Shown here in pieces: positions 9,491 through 17,910 of a stretch of 64,000 nucleotides of DNA (the first letter of the stretch is position 1; every line of letters begins with the position of its first letter). The position numbers and the translations under genes are program-made. This DNA comes from Candidatus Woesearchaeota archaeon (lineage in GTDB: Archaea > Nanobdellota > Nanobdellia > Woesearchaeales > SM23-78): assembly GCA_016932315.1 (NCBI GenBank), contig JAFGDD010000002.1, forward strand, positions 83,326-147,325, read 5' to 3'. The notes below the pieces were generated by a model. The model was given only the letters and a program-made list of their open reading frames with translations. It searched no databases and was not told the DNA's origin.

Positions 9491-9880
9491 CTATTTGCTC
9501 AGATAAAACCCGTAATCGATATATGTAACCCATGGTGTTTGGGCTTGATATTCATGAAACAAATCCATGATGATGGCTTCAAATTCAAATGGGCCCTTGG
9601 AATTGCCTTGCGGTGTCTGTATGCTCCCTGTTGTTATTTCAAATCCCGGCCTTTTGAGTCGATCCCCAAAAAACACATGTTCGCTTGGGAGAAGAATATA
9701 TCCTTGCGGGAGTTTTGGGTTAATTACATTCTCAACGTATTGATTGAAATGCTTAAGTACCATTGGGGCAAGATGTCTTCCAGCTGCTTGAAGTTGGGTA
9801 TGATATTCTGTTATCTCGCGCATCTGGGCTTTAATAAATCCTTCCAAGTTATTTTTATTATTTTTGTTAGTGAGTGGCAT
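9491..9880 (-). CDS. Conserved-looking hypothetical protein
   Basis: This 129-residue soluble protein starts MPLTNKNNKNNLEGFIKAQM, after an AT-rich leader with a GAGGAT ribosome site. The first half is predicted helical and the second half beta-rich (GFEITTGSIQTP, WVTYIDYGFYL). The family is not recognised. A frame on the opposite strand covers the same DNA, but this strand has the more protein-like composition and a plausible ribosome site. Confidence 0.6.
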   Translation of the reverse strand: MPLTNKNNKNNLEGFIKAQMREITEYHTQLQAAGRHLAPMVLKHFNQYVENVINPKLPQGYILLPSEHVFFGDRLKRPGFEITTGSIQTPQGNSKGPFEFEAIIMDLFHEYQAQTPWVTYIDYGFYLSK

Positions 9881-9958
9881 CGTGTTTTATCCTCATTTTA
9901 ATTTCTTTTTTTAATATGCTTTTTTAATGTTAATTGACAGTCGAATTTTTACCTTATT

Positions 9959-12160
9959 TTACCTTATCCTTCCTTCCATTCCTTTCTCTACTATTACTTC
10001 TTCATCGTCTGCCTTGAGAACTTCACCATTGCAATAAGCCTTGCCTTGCTTTGCATTCAAGCTTACTGTCTGGAACTCTTCAATGCTTATATTATTAATA
10101 TTATTATTAGGCTTTGCTCCTTTGATTAATACCTGAGTGCCTGGCATTGCCTTCTTGACTGTTAATAATCCAATAATTCCTGTGTCTCCGCCTGCTGCCA
10201 AGAGCATGCCGTTGGATTCCTCCCCTCGCAACACTGCTGGCTTAAGATTCGTAACTATGATTAGCTTCTTTCCTTTCAACTCCTCAATTGAGTAATGGCC
10301 TTTAATGCCTGCGACTATCTGTCTCTCCTCGCCATTGCCGAGGTTGAGCTTGATAATGACTAGCTTCTCTGCTTTTGGGTGCTCGCGAACATTCTTAATC
10401 TCAGCAACCTTTAAGTTAAGGATTGAGAAGTTATTAGCAACACTAGCAGTCTTTGCTGCATCTTCTTCTTTTACCTCTTTGCTTTCTTTCTTGACTGCTC
10501 CGCTGAACTGCTCTTTTAATTTCTTCTTGTCCTCTTCAAGCATCTTGCTAAACAAGACTTCTGCAGCTAATACTTTGTGCCCTTTAGGGATGCTCAGCTT
10601 TCCTAGGTCGTCCCATTTCTTCTGCTCATCATTGCTCACATTGAGTTGTTTGAAAATCTTTTCTGCAGTAAAAGGAAGGTAAGGCTCGCTCACAATAGCT
10701 AAGTCCTTGACGAGGTTGGCCAATATATACAGCGCATTAGCTGCCCGTTTCTTATCGTCCTTTACATTCTTCCATGGCTCTGCTTCCTGGAAGAACTTGT
10801 TGCCTAACGCAGACAATGCAAGTATTTCCTTAAGTGCATCCTTGAGCTTTACTTTATCAAGCAATTCTGTGATTTTTTTCTCCTGTTCCTGTATCTCATG
10901 CCAGAAGCTTTTTTCTTTTTCTCCGAGCTCATGAGGAGGAACATCTGAGTCATAATACTTGTTAAGGAACACAATAGCCCTGTTCACCAGGTTTCCAATG
11001 TTTCCAATAAGCTCATGGTTGAGTTTGTCCTGGAAGTCGTCCCAGCTAAAAACAGTGTCAGACTTCTCCGGGCGATTGATTAGCAGGTAATACCTGAAAG
11101 TATCCGGAGGCAATCCTAGCTTTGAAGCATCATCTCCGAAGACGCCAATATTCCTGCTCTTGCTGAACTTGCCATCCTCATAATTAAGATACTCTGTAGT
11201 GTTGATGTGGTAGAGCATTGTGTACTTGTCCCTGGTGCCTATTAGCGAAGCAGGGAATAGTATTGTGTGGAATGGAACATTGTCCTTTCCCATGAACTGG
11301 TACAAATCAACGTGCTCAGGATTCTTCCACCAATCCTTCCAGTCATTGAACTTATGAGCAGTAATGCTGATGTAGCCTATTGGCGCGTCAAACCAGACAT
11401 AAAAAACAAGATCCTCAAATCCTTTAAGAGGGATAGGAATGCCCCATTTTAACTGGCGAGAAATGCACCTCTTCTTCAATCCTTCCTTAAGCCAGGCATT
11501 AGTGTAAAGAATAGTGTTCTCGCTCCAGAATCCTTCCTTGCTTCGCGTCTTAATCCATTTCTCAAGTTCTGGCTGGATTTTTTCCAAGTCAAGGAAGAGG
11601 TGCTTGGTGTTCTTCTTCACAGGAGAATTATTGCAGACCTTGCACTTGGGATTGATGAGCTCGACAGCATTAATCAGGTGGCCGCACTTGTCGCACTGGT
11701 CGCCCCTTGCGTTTTCAAAGCCGCAATAAGGGCAGGTTCCTTCGACAAACCTGTCAGCCAGGCTTCTCTTGCAATGATCGCAATAAAGCTCCTCCAGAAA
11801 ATCCTCTGCAATAAAGCCTTGCTCGTGAAGCTTGAGAAATATTTCCTGAGTTATCTTAGCATGAGTGTCAGTGTGAGTCCTGCCAAAAATATCAAAGCTT
11901 ATGCCGAACCAATCATAAATATCCTTGTGAATCTTATAGTACTTGTCGCAGACCTGCTGAGGAGTAAGCCCTTCCTCGAGAGCCTTGGCTTCTGTGGTTG
12001 TTCCGTGCTCATCAGCGCCGCACACATAACGCGTATTCCATCCTCTACTTCGAGAGTACCTTGCGAACACGTCTGCTGACAACACACAGCCAATAATATT
12101 GCCTAGGTGAGGCACATTATTCACATAAGGCAGCGCGCTGGTTATGAGTATTTTCTTCAT
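9959..12160 (-). CDS. metG: Methionyl-tRNA synthetase
   Basis: This class I synthetase charges tRNA-Met. The HIGH motif appears as PHLGN (about residue 18) and the KMSKS loop as KFSKSRN (about residue 335). Zn-knuckle cysteines occur at about 127-176 (CDHC, CPYC, CDKC, CKVC), so two knuckles are likely present as in the MetG1 type. The anticodon-binding helical domain follows. Residues about 615-715 form the EMAPII-like tRNA-binding domain (NLKVAEIKNVREHPKAEKL). At 733 residues it has full length. The end of the gene carries a short tandem duplication of ATAAGGTAAA across the stop codon. Confidence 0.98.
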   Translation of the reverse strand: MKKILITSALPYVNNVPHLGNIIGCVLSADVFARYSRSRGWNTRYVCGADEHGTTTEAKALEEGLTPQQVCDKYYKIHKDIYDWFGISFDIFGRTHTDTHAKITQEIFLKLHEQGFIAEDFLEELYCDHCKRSLADRFVEGTCPYCGFENARGDQCDKCGHLINAVELINPKCKVCNNSPVKKNTKHLFLDLEKIQPELEKWIKTRSKEGFWSENTILYTNAWLKEGLKKRCISRQLKWGIPIPLKGFEDLVFYVWFDAPIGYISITAHKFNDWKDWWKNPEHVDLYQFMGKDNVPFHTILFPASLIGTRDKYTMLYHINTTEYLNYEDGKFSKSRNIGVFGDDASKLGLPPDTFRYYLLINRPEKSDTVFSWDDFQDKLNHELIGNIGNLVNRAIVFLNKYYDSDVPPHELGEKEKSFWHEIQEQEKKITELLDKVKLKDALKEILALSALGNKFFQEAEPWKNVKDDKKRAANALYILANLVKDLAIVSEPYLPFTAEKIFKQLNVSNDEQKKWDDLGKLSIPKGHKVLAAEVLFSKMLEEDKKKLKEQFSGAVKKESKEVKEEDAAKTASVANNFSILNLKVAEIKNVREHPKAEKLVIIKLNLGNGEERQIVAGIKGHYSIEELKGKKLIIVTNLKPAVLRGEESNGMLLAAGGDTGIIGLLTVKKAMPGTQVLIKGAKPNNNINNISIEEFQTVSLNAKQGKAYCNGEVLKADDEEVIVEKGMEGRIR

Positions 12161-12211
12161 GCAGGGTAATAAGATAAAGACGGTATTTAAATGTTTTTAG
12201 AATTTTTTAGA

Positions 12212-12604
12212 TTAGTGCCTATCGGTGTCGGCAAAGAATTGAAGAATGTACTTATCATTATACTTGCTGAACAAATAAACCCTGTGAGAAGCATCCCTGA
12301 AAGGAATGTAGTTATGATAGCTGGCATAGCCTTCGCACTGCCTTAAGCCGAGCTTCTCAAGCTGCTCCTTGCTGTGCTTGCTCATGAAAAGCCTTTCCTC
12401 AAGAGTAAGATTTGCAGAGTCAATGGTTGATGCAACAATCCTGCCATCGCCTTCTCCTCCTTTCTGGTACAAGCTCTCCCTGGCTTGTTTCAAGCGGTTA
12501 GAATCCTTATCCCTCTTAAGAGACTCCTCAGTTATCCTGTCAGCGCCATAATCCTCTTCTTTTTCAGGCTCTTGAAAATTTTCTATCTTACCAATTGCTT
12601 CCAC
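12212..12604 (-). CDS. Small acidic hypothetical protein
   Basis: This 130-residue protein has a charged, probably disordered N-terminal half (IENFQEPEKEEDYGADR) and a more folded C-terminal half (QCEGYASYHNYIPFRDASH, VYLFSKYNDKYILQFF). No signal peptide or membrane segment is visible. It lies 51 nt upstream of metG on the same strand and could share its transcript. The family is not recognised. Confidence 0.6.
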   Translation of the reverse strand: MEAIGKIENFQEPEKEEDYGADRITEESLKRDKDSNRLKQARESLYQKGGEGDGRIVASTIDSANLTLEERLFMSKHSKEQLEKLGLRQCEGYASYHNYIPFRDASHRVYLFSKYNDKYILQFFADTDRH

Positions 12605-12655
12605 TTTGCTTTTGCCTTTTATAATTAATTATTTATAATTATTAATCAGAATGAT

Positions 12656-13087
12656 TTATTCAGCATCATCATCTCCAGCATCATTCTTTCCGCCCTTGCC
12701 AGACTTCATCTTCTTGGTCAAGCCAATCTTCTTATGGCAGCCACTGCACTCGAACACATAAGCAGGCACTCCCTCGAAAATCTTGCGCTTGTAAGGTGTG
12801 GTTGCTTCTCCTTTCATGCCGCAATAAGGGCAAGTGTACATTATTTCGACCATCAGACTTTCCTCGTGCTCTTGCTTAGGCTCTGAAAACCCGCAAGCAG
12901 GGCATTCATAAGTGTCTGCTCTTATTTTTGCTTTCTTGGTCTTAGGATCTAATGGCTTTCCCATGGTTGCTTTCCCGCACTTAGGGCATTTCTTCCTGTA
13001 AACCCAGGCAATAGCCTTTCCATTATTATCATAAGCTCTCCTTGTAAAATAAATGCATTCATCCATTGAATTCGGCATAGTCACCAT
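12656..13087 (-). CDS. Multi zinc-ribbon protein
   Basis: The chosen start (143 residues) has GAGGTG 6 nt upstream of ATG; an earlier in-frame start would extend into element 6. Three Cys pairs typical of zinc ribbons are visible: CPKCGK (about 33), CPACGF (about 63) and CPYCGM (about 84), followed by CSGC (about 111). The opening MPNSMDECIYFTRR is distinctive. Such proteins may bind nucleic acid or ribosomes; the role here is unknown. The C-terminus is Lys- then Asp-rich. Confidence 0.75.
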   Translation of the reverse strand: MVTMPNSMDECIYFTRRAYDNNGKAIAWVYRKKCPKCGKATMGKPLDPKTKKAKIRADTYECPACGFSEPKQEHEESLMVEIMYTCPYCGMKGEATTPYKRKIFEGVPAYVFECSGCHKKIGLTKKMKSGKGGKNDAGDDDAE

Positions 13088-13103
13088 GTTAAACACCTCA
13101 AAC

Positions 13104-13227
13104 AAAGAAAATCTGACCGTCGCCGCCTTCTTATGCAACTCAAAAGCCTCAGCTTTTGTTGTGCATGGCGCGATGGAGGTTTGCGAGCATCAAGAGCGAG
13201 CAAACCGGAATAGGGCAGATTTTCTTT
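13104..13227. repeat. Nested-hairpin intergenic element 6
   Basis: A 12-bp outer stem pairs AAAGAAAATCTG (13104-13115) with CAGATTTTCTTT (13216-13227). Inside are ATGCAAC...GTTGTGCAT, with a nested AAAAGC/GCTTTT hairpin, and GGTTTGC...GCAAACC. The AAAAGC-N-GCTTTT hairpin recurs in elements 4, 7, 11 and 15. It lies between two minus-strand genes. Confidence 0.75.
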
Positions 13228-13250
13228 TCATAGTCTTTATTTTGTTCGTC

Positions 13251-14078
13251 TCATTTTCTCTTAATTTCAAAACTCACTGCCTTCACATTCACCCTTATGT
13301 CACGAGGGCAAAGCGTGAACTCAAGCTTTTCTTTTTCTGCAAGGTTTATTAATTTTTCTTTTTCAGCATCAGAGTCGAACCTTACAATAACATTCATGCC
13401 CTTGCCATAATCCTTTTTTTCAGAGTGAACTATTTTTTGGACAAACTCAATAGCTTCTAATTCTTTAATGAGTTTGTTTCTGATACTATTTAAATCAGCA
13501 ATCCTATTATCAAGGCTCTTTAATTTTTCAAAAAGAACAGTGAAGTCAATATCAATATCAACAGCCTCAGCATTATTTTTTTCCAGGAAATCAAAATATT
13601 TCTCGTCATTCGTTGCGATAAGCCCTCCATGCCCGCTTGTGTTGACAGGCTTGTCAATTGCAAAGCTTGCCAGCACAACATCACCATATTTTGCTTCTTC
13701 TGTGCCAATGCTCCCGCTAATATCATTGATTATGAATATTCCCTGCTTATTCCCAATCCTCGCAATCTCCCTCATCTTCTGCAAAGCAGCATAGCCAGGC
13801 AATGAGTTGATGAGCAAGGCGCAGCCAGAATAATCATTCAATGCTTTAGGGTCAAGAATGCCGTAATCAGTTTTCAAATCGTGATAATCCAGCTTTTCTC
13901 TCTCGCAGAACTGCTTGTAAGTGATCCAGCCGCCCATGTCCTGAAGCAATACAGTCTTGCAGCCAAGACTCTTAGCCAGTTTTAATGCTAATCTAATAGC
14001 AGCGTTGCCTCTCTTGACGAACAAGACATATTTTTTTTCAGTAATCTTCCTTAGTGTTTCCTCGCAATCCTCTTTCAT
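13251..14078 (-). CDS. PLP-dependent aminotransferase-like protein (fold type I)
   Basis: The 275-residue protein resembles the DegT/DnrJ/EryC1 and related fold type I PLP enzymes. The probable Schiff-base lysine is in FAIDKPVNTSGHGGLIATN (about residue 142); NDISGS (about residue 116) would supply the Asp that contacts the pyridine nitrogen. It is short for the superfamily (usually 350 or more), so the small C-terminal domain is reduced. Substrate unknown. It is transcribed divergently from tRNA-Thr, apparently from the same palindromic TATA box. Confidence 0.75.
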   Translation of the reverse strand: MKEDCEETLRKITEKKYVLFVKRGNAAIRLALKLAKSLGCKTVLLQDMGGWITYKQFCEREKLDYHDLKTDYGILDPKALNDYSGCALLINSLPGYAALQKMREIARIGNKQGIFIINDISGSIGTEEAKYGDVVLASFAIDKPVNTSGHGGLIATNDEKYFDFLEKNNAEAVDIDIDFTVLFEKLKSLDNRIADLNSIRNKLIKELEAIEFVQKIVHSEKKDYGKGMNVIVRFDSDAEKEKLINLAEKEKLEFTLCPRDIRVNVKAVSFEIKRK

Positions 14079-14108
14079 AACGCTGTATGAATATGCTTAA
14101 TTTTAAAA

Positions 14109-14121
14109 AACTATTTAAACC
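14109..14121. promoter_or_regulatory. Shared divergent TATA box
   Basis: AACTATTTAAACC contains TTTAAA, a symmetric TATA core that reads the same on both strands. It lies about 27 nt upstream of tRNA-Thr on the plus strand. On the minus strand it lies about 37 nt before the ATG of the PLP enzyme at 14078, so a short leader is expected. Confidence 0.5.
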
Positions 14122-14144
14122 TCTCATAAGTCATTCATGCTTAC

Positions 14145-14256
14145 GCCTCTATAGCTTAGCGGTATAGCGCGTCCTTGGTACTTTTCGTTCGGATGAAAAG
14201 TTCGGAACGAAGTGACAGAAAGGACGAGGTCGCGAGTTCAATTCTCGCTAGAGGCT
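14145..14256 (+). tRNA. tRNA-Thr(GGT) with 40-nt intron
   Basis: Acceptor GCCTCTA pairs with TAGAGGC, D stem GCTT with TAGC, T stem GCGAG with CTCGC and loop TTCAATT. The anticodon stem CGTCC pairs with GGACG, and the loop reads TTGGTA before the intron, so the anticodon is GGT. The intron (14181-14220) sits at the canonical 37/38 position and folds with ACTTTTC/GAAAAGT. Its BHB is not of the strict type. It contains GAACGAAGTGA (14205-14215), also found in element 4 at 19146-19156. No CCA is encoded. Confidence 0.9.
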
Positions 14257-14278
14257 TTTGTTATCTTGAGGGATGCTA

Positions 14279-14677
14279 ATGAATATATTGTTTGTTTGCA
14301 AGTATAATCGCTTCAGAAGCATTGTTGCTGAGTCTTATTTTAACAAGATAATGAAGCAATCAGGACATAAGGCTAAGAGCGCGGGCATAATATTTAACAT
14401 TCCAATTGATGAAGGAATAAGAAAGGCTTGTTCTAAATTTGGTCTGGCTATTCATGGAAAGCCAAAGGGCTTGAACATGAACCTATTGCGGTGGGCAGAT
14501 ATGATTGTAATAGTTGCTGATGATGTTCCTGCGAGCATTTTTGATTATCCAAAAAGGCTTGGGAAAAAAGTGATTGTGTGGAACATTAGGGATGCGCACG
14601 GGGATATTAAGTTAGAAAGAGAGCGGATAATAAATTCAGTGCAGAGAAAGGTAGATGCTCTTGCTAAATCACTATGA
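14279..14677 (+). CDS. Low-molecular-weight phosphatase-like protein
   Basis: This resembles the LMW protein tyrosine phosphatase/arsenate reductase superfamily. The P-loop VCKYNRFRS matches C-x5-R-S near the N-terminus, and residues about 99-105 (WNIRDAH) could supply the general-acid Asp. At about 132 residues it has near-normal size. Start is ATG at 14279 after TTGAGGG; ATG at 14273 is also in frame. The stop overlaps the start of the DUF362 gene by 4 nt (ATGA), so translation is coupled. The substrate is unknown, as some family members act on low-molecular-weight phosphates. Confidence 0.85.
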   Translation: MNILFVCKYNRFRSIVAESYFNKIMKQSGHKAKSAGIIFNIPIDEGIRKACSKFGLAIHGKPKGLNMNLLRWADMIVIVADDVPASIFDYPKRLGKKVIVWNIRDAHGDIKLERERIINSVQRKVDALAKSL

Positions 14678-15816
14678 GCAGCGTCGTAGTTCTGAAAACA
14701 GGGGAGCGCGAGGTCGAGAAGAACATTAAGAAGATGTTTATTCTTGCAGGAGGCGCGGACAGGTTCATTAAGAAGGGCGACAAGGTTCTTATTAAGCCTA
14801 ACTGTTTGAATTCAAAGCCTTCAAGCACTGGCTGCACAACAGATCTGAGAATTATTGAGGCTGTTGTGAAGATTGTTCTGAAGCAAGGCGCCATTCCAAT
14901 AATTGCAGAGGCTTCTCCAATCTCTTTTGATACAACACATATTTTCAGGCAGCTGGGAATTAAGAAGCTGGCTGAGAAGTATAATGCTCGCTTGGTTGAC
15001 ATGAACAAGTATGCTTTCATTAAGGTCAAGGTTGAGAATCCTGTTGTGCTTAAGAAAGTCGCAGTTTCAAAGCTGGTGTTTGAGACTGACAAGATAATAA
15101 ATCTTCCTGTGATGAAGACTCATGTGCTGACTACTGTGAGCCTTGGCATGAAGAACTTGATGGGTTGTGTTTCTGGAGAGCAGAAGCTCAGGCTGCACGA
15201 GGTTGGAGTGTGCGAAGGAGTAGTTGATATTTGCCAGATTATAAAGCCAGCATTCACAATTATTGACGGAATAATTGCTATGGAAGGAGCAGGCCCTTCT
15301 AATGGCAAGCCTAAGAGGATGAACTTGCTTGTTGGCTCTGATGACGTTCTAGCAGCAGACATTGTGGCATGCCAGATTATGGGCTTTAATCCTCACTCAA
15401 TGAAATTCGTGAAATCAGCAGCTAACCATGACATTGGCGAATATGAGCTGGGTAAGATAAAGATAATAGGGGCCTCCTTGAGTCGTGTGAAGAGCAGGTT
15501 TTCTTTTCCAAGACTAAATATTTCCAGGATTGCAGGAACTGTTCTTCTGAAAAGTTTTATTCCGCTAATAAGAGCTTCAGGAATTGATGTAAATAAGCTT
15601 GCCAAAAGGATTTCTGAATCTATGAGGCCGCACCCAGAATTCCTGGATAATTGCAAGCGTTGCAAGAGGTGCGTAGTTAATTGTCCGGAAAAAGCCTTGG
15701 TTCTTGATCAACATCATCATGCCAAGCCAAAGCTTGACAAGAAGAAGTGCATTAAGTGCTATGTCTGCGACGAGGTTTGCTTGTACGGAGCTGTGAAGAT
15801 AAAAGGCAGCAGATGA
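14674..15816 (+). CDS. DUF362 protein with C-terminal 2[4Fe-4S] ferredoxin domain
   Basis: Residues about 5-300 match the DUF362 family (GDKVLIKPNCLN, NLPVMKTH, LGMKNLMG, DGIIAMEGAGPSNG). The last 55 residues hold two CxxCxxCxxxC/CxxCxxxC clusters (CKRCKRCVVNCPEKAL and CIKCYVCDEVC), enough for two 4Fe-4S centres. The family is thought to be redox-linked, with no settled biochemical role. It is translationally coupled to the phosphatase-like gene. Full length, no defects seen. Confidence 0.9.
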   Translation: MSSVVVLKTGEREVEKNIKKMFILAGGADRFIKKGDKVLIKPNCLNSKPSSTGCTTDLRIIEAVVKIVLKQGAIPIIAEASPISFDTTHIFRQLGIKKLAEKYNARLVDMNKYAFIKVKVENPVVLKKVAVSKLVFETDKIINLPVMKTHVLTTVSLGMKNLMGCVSGEQKLRLHEVGVCEGVVDICQIIKPAFTIIDGIIAMEGAGPSNGKPKRMNLLVGSDDVLAADIVACQIMGFNPHSMKFVKSAANHDIGEYELGKIKIIGASLSRVKSRFSFPRLNISRIAGTVLLKSFIPLIRASGIDVNKLAKRISESMRPHPEFLDNCKRCKRCVVNCPEKALVLDQHHHAKPKLDKKKCIKCYVCDEVCLYGAVKIKGSR

Positions 15817-15897
15817 TAATATAGGAATATATGACATTTAAATAGTCAAGTACTTTATAATAAGAATAATACTTGAAGTAAATAGGAGGTGCTTAAA

Positions 15898-16257
15898 ATG
15901 CCTGAGAAAAATATTGGTGTGGTTGTTAAGAAGAGTGAGAAGAAAGTCCTGAAGAAAGTAGGAATTATGTCTGTGGCAAAGCTGTACACAGTATTAATGG
16001 CTTTCTTCGGTCTCATAGGCGGGTTTATAATGGGGTTGTTCACAGCTTTAATGCTCTTAGTAGCAGGCCCAGCTGCTGGAGTTGGCGGCTTAGGCGCCGG
16101 CATGGGCGCAATTGCCATCATAGTGCTGCCAATAATCTATGGAATTCTCGGCTTCATAATTTATGGAGTGCTAGGATTCATATTCGGTGCCATCGGAGCC
16201 TGGCTTTATAATGTAGTGGCTGGCTGGGTTGGTGGCGTAGAACTGGAATTTGAGTGA
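15898..16257 (+). CDS. Small Gly-rich membrane protein
   Basis: The 119-residue protein starts MPEKNIGVVVKKSEKKVLKK, a basic cytoplasmic segment, followed by three or four Gly/Ala-rich membrane helices (residues 29-112). AGGAGGTG lies 7 nt before the ATG. Similar small Gly-rich membrane proteins are common in archaea, without known function. Element 2 follows. Confidence 0.7.
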   Translation: MPEKNIGVVVKKSEKKVLKKVGIMSVAKLYTVLMAFFGLIGGFIMGLFTALMLLVAGPAAGVGGLGAGMGAIAIIVLPIIYGILGFIIYGVLGFIFGAIGAWLYNVVAGWVGGVELEFE

Positions 16258-16309
16258 TAAGATTTTTTATTTTTTTTTTTTCTTCCTTAAAATTATTTTA
16301 AATACTGCA

Positions 16310-16436
16310 GAAAGTCGCCTTGGCCGTTCGCTCGGCAAATTTTTAGATTATTAAAATCTGAAGAAAATTTGTCCCTAACCGTCAAGCTTCGCTTCCTACC
16401 AGCCTCGCTCACCTTAAGGCCCTGGCGGCGACTTTC
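16310..16436. repeat. Nested-hairpin intergenic element 2
   Basis: The outer 10-bp stem pairs GAAAGTCGCC (16310-16319) with GGCGACTTTC (16427-16436). The 5' arm 16311-16351 is identical to 63-103 of element 1, but the 3' half differs, with changes that keep the outer stem. It lies between two plus-strand genes and upstream of the TATA box of the second. Confidence 0.8.
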
Positions 16437-16496
16437 TTAAATTCAGATAATGCTTTCAGAAAAATTTATAAAACACTGCGTTAATTAGTGATTGTC

Positions 16497-16823
16497 ATGG
16501 ATATATCCAACGAGAAAATATATCTTGAACTCCTGAAGATAAAGAAGCTACTGCACCAAAGCTTAGACCTCCAAAGGGAGATGACTGCGATAGAGGAGGA
16601 GATAAAGCTTTTTGAGGGAAGGCAGGCAGAAGAGGAAGGCCGCATAGCAGAGGCTGTTAAGAAGAAGAAGTTCAGCACGATATTCGACTGGAAAAGAGCC
16701 ATCTGGGACAATTGCGAGGCAAAAAAAGAGAACCTTTCATCAACCACGATCACTTTTTACTGCGACATCCTCAAAGGCCCGTGCAGGTTTGAGACCTGCC
16801 CTAAGAACCTAGGCATAGAATAA
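16497..16823 (+). CDS. Coiled-coil hypothetical protein
   Basis: This 108-residue protein begins MDISNEKIYLELLKIKKLL and is helical with heptad-like spacing to about residue 60. A C-terminal segment holds three Cys (FYCDILKGPCRFETCPKNLG) and could bind metal. A TATA-like TTTATAAA near 16463 fits a nearly leaderless start at ATG 16497; an in-frame ATG at 16488 is also possible. Family not recognised. Confidence 0.65.
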   Translation: MDISNEKIYLELLKIKKLLHQSLDLQREMTAIEEEIKLFEGRQAEEEGRIAEAVKKKKFSTIFDWKRAIWDNCEAKKENLSSTTITFYCDILKGPCRFETCPKNLGIE

Positions 16824-16913
16824 GCAACCCAAAAGTTCTCTTGCAAAGAAAAACACTTATAAAGAATAGTTGTTTCTATCATAGTAAACTTTTGTATAAA
16901 TTTTTTCAATATT

Positions 16914-16927
16914 GCGGGCGTGCCGGA
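16914..16927 (+). pseudogene. Partial copy of the 5' end of tRNA-Leu
   Basis: GCGGGCGTGCCGGA is identical to the first 14 nt of tRNA-Leu at 16985. The similarity extends about 15 nt upstream (AAATTTTTTCAATATT here and AAATTATTTCAGGAT there), so a roughly 30-bp unit is repeated at 71-bp spacing. Nothing after the 14 nt folds as a tRNA. Confidence 0.7.
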
Positions 16928-16984
16928 AACAAAATCCTTGATGATTTTGAACCGTCAGCCCAAAAAAATAAATTATTTCAGGAT

Positions 16985-17089
16985 GCGGGCGTGCCGGAGT
17001 GGAAAACGGGCAGGACTTAAGATCAAGAAAAAAGCGATAAGTCATCCTGTGGCTTAGTGCCTACGAGGGTTCGAACCCCTTCGCCCGCA
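16985..17089 (+). tRNA. tRNA-Leu(TAA) with 22-nt intron
   Basis: Acceptor GCGGGCG pairs with CGCCCGC, followed by discriminator A. The anticodon stem CAGGA pairs with TCCTG and the loop CTTAAGA gives anticodon TAA. A class II variable arm (TGGC-TTAGT-GCCTA) is present. The intron (17022-17043) fits a canonical BHB: the central helix CTTA/TAAG is flanked by 3-nt bulges AGA and TCA, so cutting yields position 37/38 joining. CCA is not encoded. Confidence 0.93.
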
Positions 17090-17136
17090 GATTTTTGTTT
17101 TTTTCAACAATATTTAAAAATAAGCCTGAAGTTCTT

Positions 17137-17514
17137 ATGCTTATGATACACGAAATAAAGGATCCTAAGGAGAAGTTCATTAAGATTCCAACTGTCAGTG
17201 TACTTATCAGCCAGGATGAGTCTGAAAAAGATGATAATACGTATAAGACTGTGGTTCTGAGGCTTTTCAAGATTAATAATCCTCATAAAAGGCATAATGT
17301 TTTTCCTACGCACGTCTTCAGGTTCACCAATACCGAGAAGGTCAGGATTAGGAGGCTTAATGTTTCTTATTATTTAGAGGGCGAGGATATTGTGATTAAT
17401 GACCTGGAAGAGTTATACATTATTCACGAGGATAATAAAATTGTGCTTAAAGGGTATCAGATAGAGGTTGAGCACAGGCTTCCTGAGGAAGAGAAGAAGT
17501 ACAAGAGAAGATAA
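17137..17514 (+). CDS. Hypothetical protein
   Basis: This protein of about 125 residues starts MLMIHEIKDPKEKFIKI. The TATA box in AATATTTAAAAA (about 17106-17117) places the transcript start at or next to ATG 17137, so it is probably leaderless; ATG 17143 is an alternative. It looks beta-rich and soluble (VSVLISQDESEK, YKTVVLRLFKI, VRIRRLNVSYYLEGED) with a basic end (EEKKYKRR). Family not recognised. Confidence 0.65.
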   Translation: MLMIHEIKDPKEKFIKIPTVSVLISQDESEKDDNTYKTVVLRLFKINNPHKRHNVFPTHVFRFTNTEKVRIRRLNVSYYLEGEDIVINDLEELYIIHEDNKIVLKGYQIEVEHRLPEEEKKYKRR

Positions 17515-17540
17515 CTCTGGATGATTCTGATTATTATTTT

Positions 17541-17768
17541 TTATGTTGTTTCTTTTTTCTTTTTTGCTTGCGAATTAGCTGCTTCTACTATCTTGTTGCC
17601 TTCGCTAGAGTATTTTTCAAGGAGTTTTTTCATGGCAGCATCAAACTTTGCTCTATGCTTTGGGATGTTGTTCTTGTCCTTATCAATCTTGTTCATGAAT
17701 TCATCGCTCAATCTTTCCTTTTCATTGGCGAACCACATGTCAAGCTCTTCTTCTGTTTTTAAGCCCAT
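17541..17768 (-). CDS. Small helical hypothetical protein
   Basis: ATG 17768 gives 75 residues starting MGLKTEEELDMWFANEKERL. The TATA box GAATATTTAAAAACC about 25-30 nt upstream makes this a leaderless start and argues against the in-frame start at 17816. The protein is highly charged and helical with a Lys-rich end (QAKKKKETT), which suggests nucleic-acid or ribosome contact, but this is inference. It converges with the 17137 gene. Confidence 0.6.
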   Translation of the reverse strand: MGLKTEEELDMWFANEKERLSDEFMNKIDKDKNNIPKHRAKFDAAMKKLLEKYSSEGNKIVEAANSQAKKKKETT

Positions 17769-17910
17769 TATTCTATTTTTGAGTTTCTGGTTTTTAAATA
17801 TTCTTGCATTTACCAATTCATTGAACTTATTTAACTATTCTTTAGTGGGTATTAAAACAAAGTTTTATAAATCAAAAATCGTTTTTTAATTGTTCTTAAC
17901 GAGGCTTTTA

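Noticed and set aside
9428..9901. A 157-codon plus-strand frame
   Set aside because: It overlaps the 129-residue minus-strand gene almost completely; the minus-strand protein has better composition and a ribosome site.
11600..12079. A 159-codon plus-strand frame
   Set aside because: It is antisense to metG, whose family match is unambiguous; no promoter or ribosome site supports it.
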